Origin: Nymphaea colorata
Lineage: Eukaryota > Streptophyta > Magnoliopsida > Nymphaeales > Nymphaeaceae
Direction: 5' to 3'
Assembly: GCF_008831285.2 (NCBI RefSeq)
Contig: NC_045142.1
Coordinates: 14,325,354 to 14,389,353 of the forward strand
Length of the DNA stretch: 64,000 bases
Positions within the stretch are counted from its first letter, which is position 1. Each line of letters opens with the position of its first letter. The position numbers were made by a program, and so were the translations under genes. Positions 45,640 to 58,574 of this stretch are shown here, piece by piece. The notes under the pieces were generated by a model. It made no database searches. It was not told where the DNA came from and worked only from the letters and a program-made list of their open reading frames with translations.

Positions 45640-46400
45640 TCCCTTAGAAGAGGACGAATTGTAACATTTTTTTATGTTGATATAATCCATGGTTAGTTCT
45701 GTAATTTCCGCAAACTTAAATGCTGGCTTTTGTACATGAAGTGGCTGTGCTACATTTGTTCTATCTACTAATTCTGCAAGAGTTGCATTGGTTGGAATTT
45801 TAATAGTTGTTCTATATCTGATGAAAATCTTGTTTGTGACTTCTGCCTGGTCATCGCCTTGTGGCTGAAAAGTGATGTTTGATTCCAAATTTTAAACAGA
45901 AATTATGCATGTGTTCATTATTGAAGTGTGTCCCATTATCTAAAACAATATTATGAGGTACCTCAAATCGACACAATATGTTCTTGTGAATGGAAGCTAC
46001 CACGTGCCTATTATCTAATGTTTTGAGTGTGACAACTTCTACCCACTTACTGAAGTATTTTTTGGCTGCAAGTAGTTTTGACTATTAGATGCAGAAGGGT
46101 TTCTAGGCCGTACAATGTCAAATGATCACATCGAAAAAGGCCATGGTGAGACCAGTGAGTGTAAATATGTCGTCGGTGCATAAATGAAGTATGCATAATT
46201 TGGCATTTGATGCATTTTTTGACATATTTATGACAATCCTACTACATAGTTGGCCAGTAATAGCCTACTCTAATTAATTGCTTGGTGAGAGAGTTTGATA
46301 TCCTGCATAGCCACCACAAATTCCTTCATGAGCTTCTTTGATTATTTTCTATGCTTTATTTTTGTTTAAACATTTGGAATATTCTGCACTGAAGCCTTTT
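45640..46400 (-). pseudogene. gypsy integrase core relic
   Basis: Minus strand, several frames: HEGICGGYAGYQTLS, FSKWVEVVTLKTLDNRHVVA, PHNIVLDNGTHFNNE and GDDQAEVTNKIF. This is an H-H-C-C plus DDE integrase from a different gypsy lineage than the one at 40380. Flanked by the two direct repeats. Confidence 0.8.
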
Positions 46401-46764
46401 CTGTATAGAATTCTGGCGAGTATGAAATATCAACCAGTTATTATTTGAATTGCTTTCTACTCTTTTTTGTACATATCTAGGAGGAAGTTTCTAGTTTTTA
46501 GGTAGATATTTATATTATGATACCAAGATGCTTTTTGCTAGTCTACCGGGTAGACCTGTTTTGTCCTTTCATAGGTTGATTGAGTCAGTCTTCTAACTTT
46601 AAAGGATCTACATGGCTCAGATTTCTTGAAATTGATTGAACTCCCTTCTAACATGGAGAAGCTGAAATTCGTCAAACTGTTTGACTAGTGCTTTCGTAAT
46701 CTCTTGATACGGTATAAGTTTGGGTCTTTCACTTTCCATTCTTCATTGAATTGATTTACAATAC

Positions 46765-47290
46765 ATTTCAAAATAGCGTGGAGTTCAAATTCAAATTAGT
46801 GCATTCAATTGATAACTCAAGCATAATGAGAAGGGCATATTGCCACATGCTCATTCGAGATCCTAAATTCATATACTCAAGTCCAAATATAATATTTTTG
46901 AAATAATGTATATCCAACAATGCTTGAATATGATTAATCAAATAAACACATTTTAAAACCTGAAATGATGATTCACTTGATTAACCTTATCAATTTGAGA
47001 TTTCACTACACAGAAAGCAAAAATGTTTAAGTTAAATATCAAAAATCGAATTGAAATTCCCTAACTAGGTGATGAATACAACTTTGGCCAAGTCATAGAG
47101 AACTACAACTTATTTCTACGACAGATTGATTATTACATAAAGATAGACAAATGATGTCCAATCTTCACAAAATTTTAAGTGGAAAATCTCTACATATCAC
47201 ATAATTAGTTTCAATTGATAAACCAAAAAAATCCATTTTCTGTAAAAAGTTATTAAGCAATAAAATTGGGCAGAAAACAAATTTTATGCA
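46765..47290. repeat. direct repeat, right copy
   Basis: See 44891-45465. The sequence continues rightwards without a break into an LTR-like region. Confidence 0.65.
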
Positions 47291-48971
47291 GAAAACATAG
47301 CAGAAAATAGTTTTACTGCTATGACTTCATCTCGATGTCCAATGATAATGAAACTTAGCATACTAACGCTCAGTACGTCTAGTTTCCAACCAAATTTAAA
47401 TTCCCAAAAAACATTTAAGGGCAAAAAGACACGAACTTAAAAACATGAGTTGTTAAACAATTCTTTGCAGAAAATCAGAAAACATGAAAGTAGAAAATAG
47501 CTCAAATCATGAACATTGTCAATATTGAAAACATGTCAAATCTACATAAATTAGTGTGAAGTTTTATTTGTAGACTCTCCATACATTAGATAATCTACAT
47601 AAATCGAATCACAAAAAAAGATTTATAAGTGAGAGAATTATTCATATAGAAAGTTGATGAAGAAATTCGAAAAGCAAAATTTTTGTACAAAAGAACAAGT
47701 TATTACAACAGTTTATGCATAAATTTCAAAGAGAAGTAAAGTAGGGTTAAAAAACCTAACTTGATCTGAAATTTGGTCTGTATGTTTTCTACAAACAATA
47801 GAACCTAGAGCAACTTAAAGATCAAAAAAAGAACTTCAAATATTAAAATGAGAAAGTAGCAAAGTTACTAAAAATTAGAAACTTTATGATCCTATTTAAA
47901 GGTGATAGAAAACTTGCTTTTGGCTACAACTTAAGGCTAGACACAAAACATGACACAGAAACTAAAGAACTTAAAAACACTTAAAAAGAATAACCACACA
48001 AGAAATAGAGTGCATGCAAGCTGGAGCAGAAATTTTGTTTTATGCAGAGTTTTGCAAAAGCCTGCAGAAAGCGTATTTGACAAAAATGTTGAATGAAGGA
48101 ATCAAAACAACATGCAGTTACATGAAATTTGGAATTAAATACCTGCAGCAAACTCTTGGGTTTTACAAAACACAATTTAGACCTATGGATTGAGAGAAGT
48201 AAGTTAATTAATTTAAGAAAATTTCATGACTTAGGTTCGCCAGAAATTTGGGATGGAAATACAGTTTAGAAAATCGATCAACTAATCATATTAAAATTTA
48301 AAATAAAGTAGTAAAATGCAAAATAACAACTAAATACATGAATCAAATGAAACAAAACAAGGAATCAAATACATGCATGAAAGCAATGAACTACGTGCAT
48401 GTGCATATGCATTGCAATCTACATAAAAAGAAAAAGCTAATGGAGAAGAGAGGGATGTGGAAGAGAAGAATGCTAATCACGTGAAACCCATAAGAGAGAG
48501 AGAGAGAGAGAGAGAATGTGCATTTTCCTTCTTATTCTCTTTCTTCTTCTTTTTCTTTCCTTCTTTCTTCTTTCTCTCTTGCTAGTCCACATCAAAATCA
48601 CTTGGAAGACTGTTAGAAAGACCTTAGAAAAACGTGCCAAAAAAGGAGAATGGGGATTGGACGGGCCCCAGTCCCTATTTATAATGGTTTTGGCTGATTG
48701 CTAGCCATTCCTAACCAATTAAATTTTTAGAAAATCAAAACTGATCAATGGTCGAGATCTGCTTATAAATCTGATCAAAGGCCAACATGTTATGAGATTG
48801 TTTTGATTTTTTAAATTAATAACAGAAAATAGGAGTGGCGGGCCGCGCTCCTAGGGTTTGCTAGGCATTACCGCGCAGCAACATTCCTAGTCAAACTAAA
48901 GGTGGCATCAGTGTCTATTGGTTTTCAAAACTGACAATAGTAAGATAAATGTTGTGCAAGACAATAGTACC
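47291..48971 (-). repeat. LTR-like region with minus-strand TATA box
   Basis: AT-rich, no coding content. On the minus strand TATAAATAGGG (48684 leftwards) is followed by a CT-rich leader-like tract and a (CT)n run (48492-48515 on the plus strand as GA). This suits the promoter part of a gypsy LTR whose 3' part is the repeat at 46765-47290. Borders undefined. Confidence 0.45.
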
Positions 48972-49149
48972 CAGTGTTGTTAAGTGCATGCGCCTCGAGG
49001 CGTGAAGTGCATGCCTCAAAGTGCATCAGCTTTCTAAATGCATCAGTGCGTTCTATTGACATGCACATTTACCTGATGCATGCGGCTCACAGCGGTGACA
49101 CACACGCATCAGCATTGTGCGCCCAAGGCACCTGAAGTATGTGCTTCAG

Positions 49150-51085
49150 GTGCCTTGTTTTTCCACTTTTAAAACAACGAAAAAAACCCTTTTTTGGGTT
49201 TAATCTTACGTTAAGTTGAAAATCAAAAGCCTCCTGCCATCTTTCAAACTTTCGAACTATCGATTAAGGCAAGCCTTCAGCCCCTCATTTCACTCAGCCT
49301 CCTTTTGGTTAATGCCCCTCTCCATCTAGTTCTCTCCAGCAACCAAGGAGCCGGTTCTTATCCAAACGACCAAGTTCAGCAATGAAGGTATAGCCACTAG
49401 ACTCATCACCCATAGGTAGTTTTTGGCTCCCCCTATTGCTGCCTTTTATGGAAGGCTGGTTGATTTGTTTTGAATATTGTCCCTTTTTGGGGTTTTTCAT
49501 TTTAATTGTTTGCATCACAAGTGAATAGTCATCTCATAGATGGTAATAAAACGGGTGGCCTGTTGAGATTATGGCAAATCCACTGCCGTCCACAGTTGGG
49601 GATGGTCGTCCGTCACCTATAAAAAAAATGCAGATTTGATCACCGTTCACAATTTGATCACCAAACACCTCCAGAAGAAACTGAGAAATAATTGCTTTCA
49701 ATTGAGACTTGCAATCATCGTTCACAATTTGATCATCTTTTTTGTTCTTCATTGAGACTTGCTACATCTGTTGTCATGGCTTGTGACATACTTGCTTTTC
49801 ATATGGTTTTTGAGTGTTTTTCTCACTTGTATTTGAAATATTGTCTACAGATTTGACATTGCTTCAGAAATTGCACACCTTAGTGGTGGCTTTTTTCAGT
49901 TGATTTACATATGTCTACTTGTCAGTAAAAAGAACTTAGAAACTCTATGGCTTCAAATTTTGTGCGTTGGATTTTCTATGCCTTCAATTTTTTTTTTTGT
50001 GCATTGGATTTTCTATAACTTCAATTAGAAAAACTTGAACATCAAATATTCAAGTTTAATACATTATGTTTATTCATTTTTTTCTAAATTCAAAATTCAA
50101 AATCTAATGTTATAAGTTTTATCCAAACATAACTTTAAAATAATCAGACTTTTCGTTCCTAAACTCCTTGTTCAATTGAATCCTGTTTTGCACTCATTTC
50201 TCATTGACAGACAAACCAGTAGCATTTGATGTTTCTCCAACATTTTTTCTGGACTCTTCAGAGATGACCACTCTCTTGTTTGTAGTTCTAAATACATTTC
50301 TGGCCTTCTGTCTAAGACCATGTTTAACATCCATTCTTATCAGTTCAAAACTTTTATTCTCATATATTCATTGATGTAGGGGACTTTATTACCACAAATA
50401 TACATTCTTGTCCTTTTTGCTCTTTGTTCCAGTGTGTGTGTTTCCTAAATTTCCAATTCTAAGACGGAAAAAGGAGCTTTCTTCAAACAAGTTATTCAAC
50501 ACAAGTAGAAGCAAGCTCTTTAAAGAAGAGTTCTGTTCAACCATCTACCAACAAACATGATCATTAAGAAACAAAACTTATACAGATTAAACCACAATCT
50601 TTTGGCCAAAAAGACTTTCATGGATTATATTTGCAACAGTTTTAAGATTTTTTCCTCATAAATCAAGAAGAATTTCTTGCTAATAAATGAGCTTATTGGT
50701 TAGAAATACAAGGGAATGTGGGCGTTTAGTGGTTACAAATACAAGGCAAAGAGAGGAGGATGGATTGATGAGGGGCTTTATTGGTTAGAAACCTTGTGCC
50801 TTAGAAATTTAGAAACTTAAACTTGAACTTCAAATATTCAAATAGACTAAAACAATTTCAATGCATTCTGTTTACTCCTTTAAAAAAAATTGTGGAACCC
50901 TCATTTTTTTTAGTTCGGTTCTGCATATTGGGGTAATATTTTTCCACACATATTAGTAATTTTAGCAATTAGCATGAATTAAATGTTTTAGATTAACTTG
51001 TCGATGTTGCTAGTAGGTTAACTTATTGATGTTGCTTTATCTTTTTTGAATTATATATGCAGTTGATTGTAAGTTACACAACAAT
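49150..51085. other. non-coding 5' part of the hAT element
   Basis: AT-rich, no coding relic recognised; probably the untranslated region and intron upstream of the transposase. Confidence 0.5.
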
Positions 51086-53580
51086 ATGCGAATTGATCCA
51101 GCTTGGAAGCATTGTGTTGAAGAAGATCCTAATGACAAATCGAAAAGCAGAAATTTGAAATGCAAGTATTGTAACAATATTTATAAAGGTGGTGTATCAA
51201 GAATAAAAGAGAATCTAGCAAGGACTCTTAAAGGTAATACATTATGCAAGGATGCCCTAGCATACATAATACAATTTTTTTCAGAATTACCAAGAATCAA
51301 GATCTACCGAAAAAACAAAGAAGAAAAGCAATCTCCATTTGTCTACAAATGAAACAAAAAATGATATTGGTTTTACTTCTCCTTCTGTTAGTCAAATTGG
51401 AAGTTCAAAAGGCCCTCTTGATCAATTTGTAACTTCAGGAGCTTAACAAACAATGATAGATAGTGTTTTCAGAAAAGATGCAAGAAAGGAAGTTTGTGCT
51501 TCAGTAGGAAAGTTTTTCTTTGCAAATGGTTTGTCATTTAACTTATGCAATAGTTCATATTTTGTATCTATGCTTGAAACTATTGCAAATAAAGGTTGAT
51601 GAATGAAGCCACCACGTTATCATAAGACAAGAACTTGGATTATAAAAAATGAAGTTGAGAGTACCAAAAGCATGTTAGGGGAGTAAAAGAAATCATGGTC
51701 GCAAACTGGTTATACCTTAATGACAGATGGATGGACTAATGGTAAAGGTAGAAACTTGTTCAATTTTCTCGTGAATAATCCTTCAGGTATAATTTATCAA
51801 AAATCATATGATGTTAGTAGAGTAAAGAAAATAGCAGATAATTTGGTAAAATTATTTGTTAAAGTAATTAAATAAGTTGGGGAACATAATGTAGTTTAAA
51901 TAATTACAGATAATGTTGCTTACTACAAAGCTACATGCTTGAGTATAAAGGAGAATAAAGGTTTTGAGCATATCTTTTGAACTCCTTGTGCAACACATTG
52001 TTTAAATTTAATGCTTGAAGACATCGGCAAAGATGAATATGTGCAAGCAAACCTTAGACAAAGGAAAGACAATTACTACATTTATATACGGGCATTTGTG
52101 GCTTTTAAATTTGATGAGAAAGTATATAGATGGTAAAGAACTTTTGCAACCCACTATTACTCGCTTCACAACTTCTTGTCTAACTTTGCAAAGCAACATC
52201 ACTAACAAGAAAAGGTTGAAATACATGTTTTCATCTCTAGAGTTTCAAGATAGTGACTATTACATAAAGAAAGCAAAAGGCAAGTCAGTAGTATACATTG
52301 TTACTATAAATAAAAACTTTTGGAAAGCAATTTGTTATATTATTAAGGTCACATTACCCTTGGTGAGGGTATTGAGAGCAGTCGGTTCAGACGAATCCCC
52401 AACTATGGAGTTTTTGTATAACTATATGAGAAGCGAAAGAAGAAATAGCTTTCATTGTAGGAAGTGCTGAGAAAAAAGTATATGAAATTTTGGAAATTGA
52501 TTGACCAACGCTAGGTACTATTGGAACCCACAAATTTTCTTTGATCATGATTTACACATGAATGATATGGTGAAATTTGGGTTTTTACATTGTTTGAATT
52601 TGATGGAAGCAATGTAGCATAGGTATGCAAAATTGTTGTTCAAATAAATAGATATGAAAAAGCAAAAGGTTACCTTCAAACACCTGAAGCTATTTGAACA
52701 AGAAATATATTATCTCCTAGTATACTTCAAATCTTATTTTCTTTTTCTTGATTCTTTTTATGATTGAATTAATTTCAAAGACTTAATATTTTATCTTCTT
52801 GTTAATTTCTTTTGTTAGCTGATTTGTGGAATTCTTTTGGTATGGAAACTAAAGAACTCAAGAACATTGCAATGCAAATTCTCAATCTTACTTGTAGTAC
52901 ATTGGGATGTGAGCCTAATTGGAGTACATTTTCATTGGCAAACAATAACGTCTTGTCATGATTGATCCTATTTACTTTTTATCTTATATTTTCATTGTTT
53001 AATGTTGAAAAGTTATGAAATTATATGATAGGTACATACAAAAAGGAAAATTCGTCTGAACAAGAAAAACTGAACAATTTGGTGTTTGTCATGTACAACA
53101 TGAAGTTAAATGAAAAGCATTCAAGAAGAAAAAGTGATGAAACTTCATTATATGTTGACAACATTTCAAATGACGAATGGATTGTAGAAAAGGAAGATCA
53201 TGTTTTACCATATTCTGCATTAGATGATTGTTGGTTGGACTCGGGTTTCAATTTAGATGATGTACATAATATTCCTAAATCTTGCCAGTTCCTCAAAGAA
53301 GCATAAGCATACTTTATCTTCCAAAGATGACAAATGTATGTAAAAAGTTTGTAGTTTTCCAAAGTACATATGAATTCAATTTCCTTGATTGCTTACTAAA
53401 TATGTTACTTTTATTAACATTTTTGAATGAAAGTAAACAAAAAGAAAGAGATGAAGAATGTGAAAATGCTGATTATGAAGAAACAGAAAATGATAATGAT
53501 AATTCTATTTTGTATATGGATTATTCAAATGAAGATCCTTTGTCTACTTTTGATGAAGATGACAATGATGAGAACATTTG
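51086..53580 (+). pseudogene. hAT transposase pseudogene (BED, DUF659, dimerisation domain)
   Basis: BED zinc finger at 51086-51270 (LKCKYCNNIYKGG, but KENLAR where the family has a His after KE). DUF659 region at 51597-51960 with YTLMTDGWTNGKGRNLFNF, TDN and CATHCLNLMLEDI. Core ITTFIYGHLWLLNLMRKY and LLQPTITRFTTSCLTLQS at 52070-52200, then the C-terminal dimerisation stretch LTCSTLGCEPNWSTFSL (about 52890-52940). A probable intron (about 52950-53030, ending ATATGATAG) separates this from TYKKENSSEQEKLNNLVFVM. At least five stops or frameshifts lie between the pieces. Confidence 0.88.
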
Positions 53581-54162
53581 AACTTTAAACTTTCTTTGAA
53601 CTTATTGGCATATGTATTAAAAAGATGATTTTATTGAGTACTTGTTCATATACTATACTTGAAATTTGAAAACTTTGTCCTTTTAAATTGTTGTTCTCTT
53701 GAATTTTTTGTGTAGTTAGTTATTCTATTAGTTGATATTTTCAGTTATTGTTGTCCAATGTGAATGTTAAATGATACATTGTGCAATATGGTTTGGTTTA
53801 TGTCATATTCAGTTTGTATATAAACCATGCATAGAGGATATTGCTAGGACAGGTCGATTTAGGGGATTGCCTCATTTTGTTTCAGTTATTTTCATTTTTC
53901 AATATCATGATTTGATCAAAGATTACAAAATGTATCTGCATGTATGACAATTAACATAAGCAAATATGTTTTTTCATGTTGTTCTTTACTTGCATATTTG
54001 TTATTTTAATAGTTTTTCTTAATTTTAACATTATATTTATGGATACTACTTTATGATTTTGGTCATAGAGCTGATGCTTTGTTTTGCCTTACAACGCTTT
54101 GCCTCATTTCGCAGGCTTAGTGCTTCGTTTTGCCTTATCGTGTTTAACAACATTATAGTACC

Positions 54163-54640
54163 ACCACCTCGATGATCTTCATGTACACATTTTGAGTTGG
54201 ATATTAAATTCACAAAGAGCCATTGGCTAGTTTGCTTCACACCCTAACAACATGGATGATCTCCAATTGATCGGGCTGCATTCTAGGTCATTGTTGAATA
54301 AGAACCAAGGTTTAGTAAGACCGTTCCCTCTTACATAAGTAGTCCAGTGTGTCTCCCAATGGAAAGATGCTATTTAAACATGATTGGACTAAGGATCAGC
54401 CAACATCAATGTCTATCGGGCATGCAATCACCCTTCACCTTTTCCAAACCACACGTGTGTTTGATATCTTAAGGTATATACCCACCGACCTTCATCTACA
54501 CAATCGGATTTCTTCCTTCTCATAGGATGAGGAACGTGTACCAAAAAATATGATCAAACTCAAGATCACTCTTCATCGAAATTTATCATGCATACAAGCA
54601 GTCATTTTCTTTTTTTTCATTGCCATGGTGAAGTGTTTGC
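54163..54640. other. spacer between the hAT and the LINE relic
   Basis: Host or older repeat sequence flanking the hAT insertion; nothing recognised. Confidence 0.45.
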
Positions 54641-56600
54641 AAGGGGTTGTTCTTGAAAAGAGAGAGGGGAAGTAAGTCGGATGTGGATCCAGTGGGGAGA
54701 CGAGTGTCAGTTGTTAGGTTAGGGTTTAGTGAAATCATCAAGGGTGTCACCGGATCCTGGCGATTGCAAGGAACAGGGAGGCTTTAGAGTGGCAGAGGAT
54801 TCTTATCCCTCTGGGACCAAAGAAGGCTCAAGGTGGAATGGATCTCTATCTTGGGCAGCCATTGTTGAGAGTGTTGGGGTTTGTGAGGAAGGTGAATGGG
54901 ATGATATGGGGATACCTGATTTAGGGATATATAAGTGAATGCCAATAGGTTGGTGAAGCCATTCTGGTATTCTGCAATCGCAGCCTTGACGAGAGAAACC
55001 CTATTGTGAAGATTGATTTTGCTATTATCTTCAATGATCTGAGAAGACATTGGTCTTTCATGTCTTCTGCTTGTTTTATTGTGCTTTTGAGGAGAGTGTT
55101 CCTTATTAGGGTTTCTTCATTAGGAGATCTTGATTCCATTCTATATCCTAGACGATAGAGAGTAAGGGGGAAATTTATGGTGGCCAAAAGATGGGAGCCA
55201 AGTGTGGAGTTCAAAATTGTGAAAGCAGCAAGAGTTCCACTTCTAGATTCACCTATTAGACCTAGCTTCGCATCTTGGACTTGCGAAGATGTTGTGTGGC
55301 TTACTTCTAGATGCAGATTGTTTTACAAAAGCAAGGGCCAAGTATGGTTTTGTACGTGTCCTTATTTCTATTCCATTATCTTTCTCGCATGTGGGCTCTA
55401 TCTGTTTGGTGGATGGTGGTAGGGTTTATAAGCAATCAATTGAATATGAGTCCAAAATTAAGTACTATTCTTTGTGCAATGTTTGCTCCATGGCAATCTG
55501 AATTTATTGACTAGGAAGCCCTTGAATGATAATCAATCTACGATGCCTATGGAGGCTCTCAATGATAGGTGGTCTCATGTCAAGATTGCTAGGAGTAGAC
55601 CTTGAGGAGGTGGGAGGGCTAATAGGTAGAGGTTACTGGACTGGCTTAAAACAATGGATTTGTTGTCTTGAGTGATGGCAGTCAAACAAAGGAGGTGGAT
55701 GTTGTTTTGCTTCTTTAGCTGATGGCGATGGCAGGGAGCCTCTAGCTCATGATGCAGCCTTCGTGGAATATGTGTCAGACCACCATCAGAATGACGAATT
55801 AGCTGGTGATATGATTAAGGATGTTGATGTGGGAACTCTTGAAGTGGACATTGAGGGTTATGGGCATGTTGAGCCTAAAACCAAGGGTATGAGTAGATCA
55901 AAAGTTTCTAAGGATTTTGATTCTAAGCCTATTTTACTTGCGGTTGCTGAAAGGAAATGTGCATTAAAGTACAAGGAGGTTAGTCTCATTAAGAAAAAGG
56001 GCTTGGCATTGGATGGGTGTTGTTCTATGCCTAATGCTAACTACCATGCTTCTGTTCATAATGTTTTAGATCAGAAGATGGAGGAAGGAGGTAAAGCTGT
56101 CTTGGAGGCCCGTGGTGGTCGGTCATAGTAGACTAGAGAAAGAGATCCATCCAGTCTCTAGCTCTAGCATCTTGTGTCCTCCCATTCTCCATATATTTTC
56201 TTTTCTACTTGATTCTATGTGTACTAAAGACATTGTTTTTCAGTACAAAGTTTTTTTTTGTTTTTCCTATTCTAACATTGAATGTGACAGCAATTGGGTG
56301 ATGATAGTATGTGTCTAGAATACGTAGGAATTCAACCTAATGAGTTGTAGGGTCAATAGATACCCTGCACCTTTTAAGAAATTAATTCTGGAAAGGAGTT
56401 TGATGTTATTAGAGTCTACCTCTCCATATTGGTTTTTGATTGAGAAGATATCATATCATAATTCTTGGGACAATAGTGATAAATAAGAGTGAGCATGTGC
56501 TTTTGATTGGTGACTTTAATTTTATCTGCAGTGAGGTTGAGAAGATGGGACAGGTTCCAACAGACATTGTATTCTTGATAGAAAGCATTTGTTTAGGACA
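54641..56600 (+). pseudogene. L1-type LINE relic: ORF1 and the start of the endonuclease
   Basis: ORF1 pieces: a start near 54690, NRLVKPFWYSAIAALTRET (about 54940), then ARAKYGFVRVLISIPL..GGRVYKQSIEYESK..YYSLCNVC, the pattern of a DUF4283 / CCHC_4 protein of plant LINEs. A polar stretch with SRSKVSKDFDSKPILLAVAE (about 55890) follows, and at 56490-56540 LLIGDFNFICSEVEKMG, the endonuclease GDFN motif. RT and the poly(A) end are missing, which is unusual since LINEs are normally 5'-truncated. Confidence 0.72.
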
Positions 56601-56935
56601 TGAGATAATTGAGATAGGCCAAAAGCTTGCAATTTTGATATATGTTTTTTACATGCTTTGACAAAAGGTATTCGTTTAGGACATGAGATGACTAAAATAG
56701 TTTGAAAGCTTATAATTCTTATATTTTTTCTTTACATGCTTTGATAAAAAGTACTTATTAGGATAGGAGATAACTGAGATAGGCCAAAAGATTATAGCAA
56801 TGATGTATGTTTATCATAAGAAGTTATTTTTTTACATGTTTGATGAAAGACTTTATTTAGGAAATGAGATAAATGAAATAAGCTAAAAACCTATGAATGT
56901 GATGATATTTTAGCTAAATACATAATTGTTAAAAG
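56592..56935. repeat. degenerate tandem array, about 83-95-bp unit, four copies
   Basis: Units start at about 56592, 56675, 56757 and 56853, each with TTAGGA..GAGATAA and ATAGGCCAAAAG-like text followed by TTTTTACATG.TTTGA. It begins in the LINE endonuclease reading. Confidence 0.8.
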
Positions 56936-57089
56936 ATATTTATTATTTATGATATAGCTATAAAAAAAATTAGACAAATTATAAATGATTGATTGTTATA
57001 TACTTTTGATTATTAAATTTTTACTTTATTTTTAATGCATGGACATGGATAAGTTTGTGGTCAAAATGCCTATGTGAGATAAATATTAT

Positions 57090-58020
57090 TCAAAGCTAGA
57101 CGATATTAAATCAAGTAGAGAAGGAAAATCAAATGAGAAATAAAACAATATAGAATTTGATGAAGTAAAGTTACATGTAGATCATGCTCTTTGTCCTCTT
57201 GTATCTACCTATCATCTTAACAGTAAACAAAGCATTCATAGAGGATTTCTTTTATGAGGCCTTTGTCAACCTTGCAATTGTGATTTTCAAACAAACTGCC
57301 AAAACAAAAGTTTAATCCAACTTGGTATAATGAATATAAGGGTTGGTTGGAATTTAGTCTTAGCGAACATAAAGCATATTGTCAATATTACTACTTTTTC
57401 TTGCCAAAACATACCAATAGATTCAGTACGTAAGCATTTGTATAGAATGATTTGATAATTAGAAAGAGAAAAATAGACTTCATACCTTGGAGGCTTTAAC
57501 AGTAATCACAATGTAGCATAAATGAAGTGTGAAAATTTGATGCGACAAAGAAAACATTAATTTGATACTTCAAAAGTAAAGTGATAAACAAAAAAAATAT
57601 GCATATCAAACTCATTTTTAGGCAATTGTTAATGTGATATGAGTCTTGTTAAAGCAATGATTATCATTTCGATGACATGATGAAAGTGAAGACTCTCTTA
57701 ATAGAGGGAATTTTATTGAGGTATTCAAGTATTCTGCAAAGATCAGTTATCAAATTAATAAAATTGTGTTAAAGAATGCTCCAAAAAATAACAAGTTGAC
57801 ATCTCCAGATATACAAAGGATATTCTGGGAGTTTGTGCTATCAATACTATAAATGTCATTATGAAGGAGCTCGGAGGTATTTTTTTTCTAATAATTATTG
57901 AGGAATATCAACCAAAGAACAATGCCTATTGTGTTATGGTTTGTTAATGAAAACAGACAATTAGCTGAATACTTCTTGCTCTTGTACATGTTCTTAAGCA
58001 AGTTTCATGTCATTCAAGGC
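57090..58020 (+). pseudogene. TTF-type hAT transposase, N-terminal part
   Basis: Broken frames give YHLNSKQSIHRGFL, LCQPCNCDFQT, FRSR-type text replaced by FRGHDESEDSLN..GNFIEVF and VLKNAPKNNKLTSPDIQ. These are hallmarks of plant TTF-type zinc-finger / DUF4371 transposases. Ends at the target site TTA of the inserted element. Confidence 0.8.
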
Positions 58021-58078
58021 AGCTGTTAGGGCCCGTTTGATGGGCGGGTGAAAATTGATGGGGAGGGAAGAATTTGTA

Positions 58079-58104
58079 CGGGCGGGTGAAATTTCACCCG
58101 CCCG
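58079..58104. repeat. 26-bp perfect palindrome
   Basis: Arm CGGGCGGGTGAAA followed at once by its reverse complement. The arm is the terminal motif of the Tourist-like element, so this looks like two ends joined head to head. Confidence 0.97.
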
Positions 58105-58141
58105 ATTGAAAACCCGTCAAACAGGGGAGCTCGGACTTTCG

Positions 58142-58163
58142 AGCGGGTGGAATTCCACCCGCT
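58142..58163. repeat. 22-bp perfect palindrome
   Basis: Arm AGCGGGTGGAA followed by its reverse complement; a diverged version of the motif in the palindrome 37 bp to the left. Confidence 0.97.
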
Positions 58164-58391
58164 TGAGTTCATGTTTCGGGCGCTTCACCCCGCTGGACTT
58201 CCCTCCACAGCTCCTCCTCCCTCCTTCTCACCGTCGCACCAGAGGTCACTCCCACTGTCTCCGCTGCGCCTTCGCCTCACTCGCACCGTCGCCTCCCCGC
58301 TGCACTGTCGCCTCTCTGCTCCTCCGTTGGTACGCTTTCTCCCTTTCTCTCTCTGATGCCTTCCCTTTCTCCCTTTCTCTCTTGCCCTAAG

Positions 58392-58486
58392 ATGTTCCTC
58401 TGTATGGCAGGGAAGACATAAGCAGAGTCAGGGCAGCATTTGGGCGTTCTTCTGTATGGCAGGGAAGACATACGCAGAGACTGTGA
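58392..58486. repeat. 53-bp tandem duplication in the leader of the captured unit
   Basis: CTGTATGGCAGGGAAGACAT occurs at about 58400 and again 53 bp later, followed in both by A..GCAGAG. Confidence 0.88.
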
Positions 58487-58574
58487 GTCTCTCAATATCT
58501 CTCTTGCTTCTCCTCCTTCGAGATTTGGGCGTTTGATTTGCTGCCTTATCTATGCATCCTTGTTTGCAGGCTTC

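Larger units (their letters stand above)
48972..54154 (+). mobile_element. hAT DNA transposon with perfect 8-bp target duplication
   Basis: Left end CAGTGTTGTTAAG, right end (inverted) AATGTTGTTAAAC; target duplication ATAGTACC at 48964-48971 and 54155-54162. Both ends carry GC-rich subterminal motifs (GCCTCGAGGCG; TTTTGCCTTA, GCCTCATTTCGC). Inside is a broken DUF659-type hAT transposase on the + strand. 5183 bp. The first 2 kb (49150-51085) is non-coding. Confidence 0.92.

Noticed and set aside
53025-53581. Acidic frames read as a host gene
   Set aside because: TYKKENSSEQEKLNNLVFVM and the following acidic tail match the C terminus of hAT transposases, and they lie within the element's borders.
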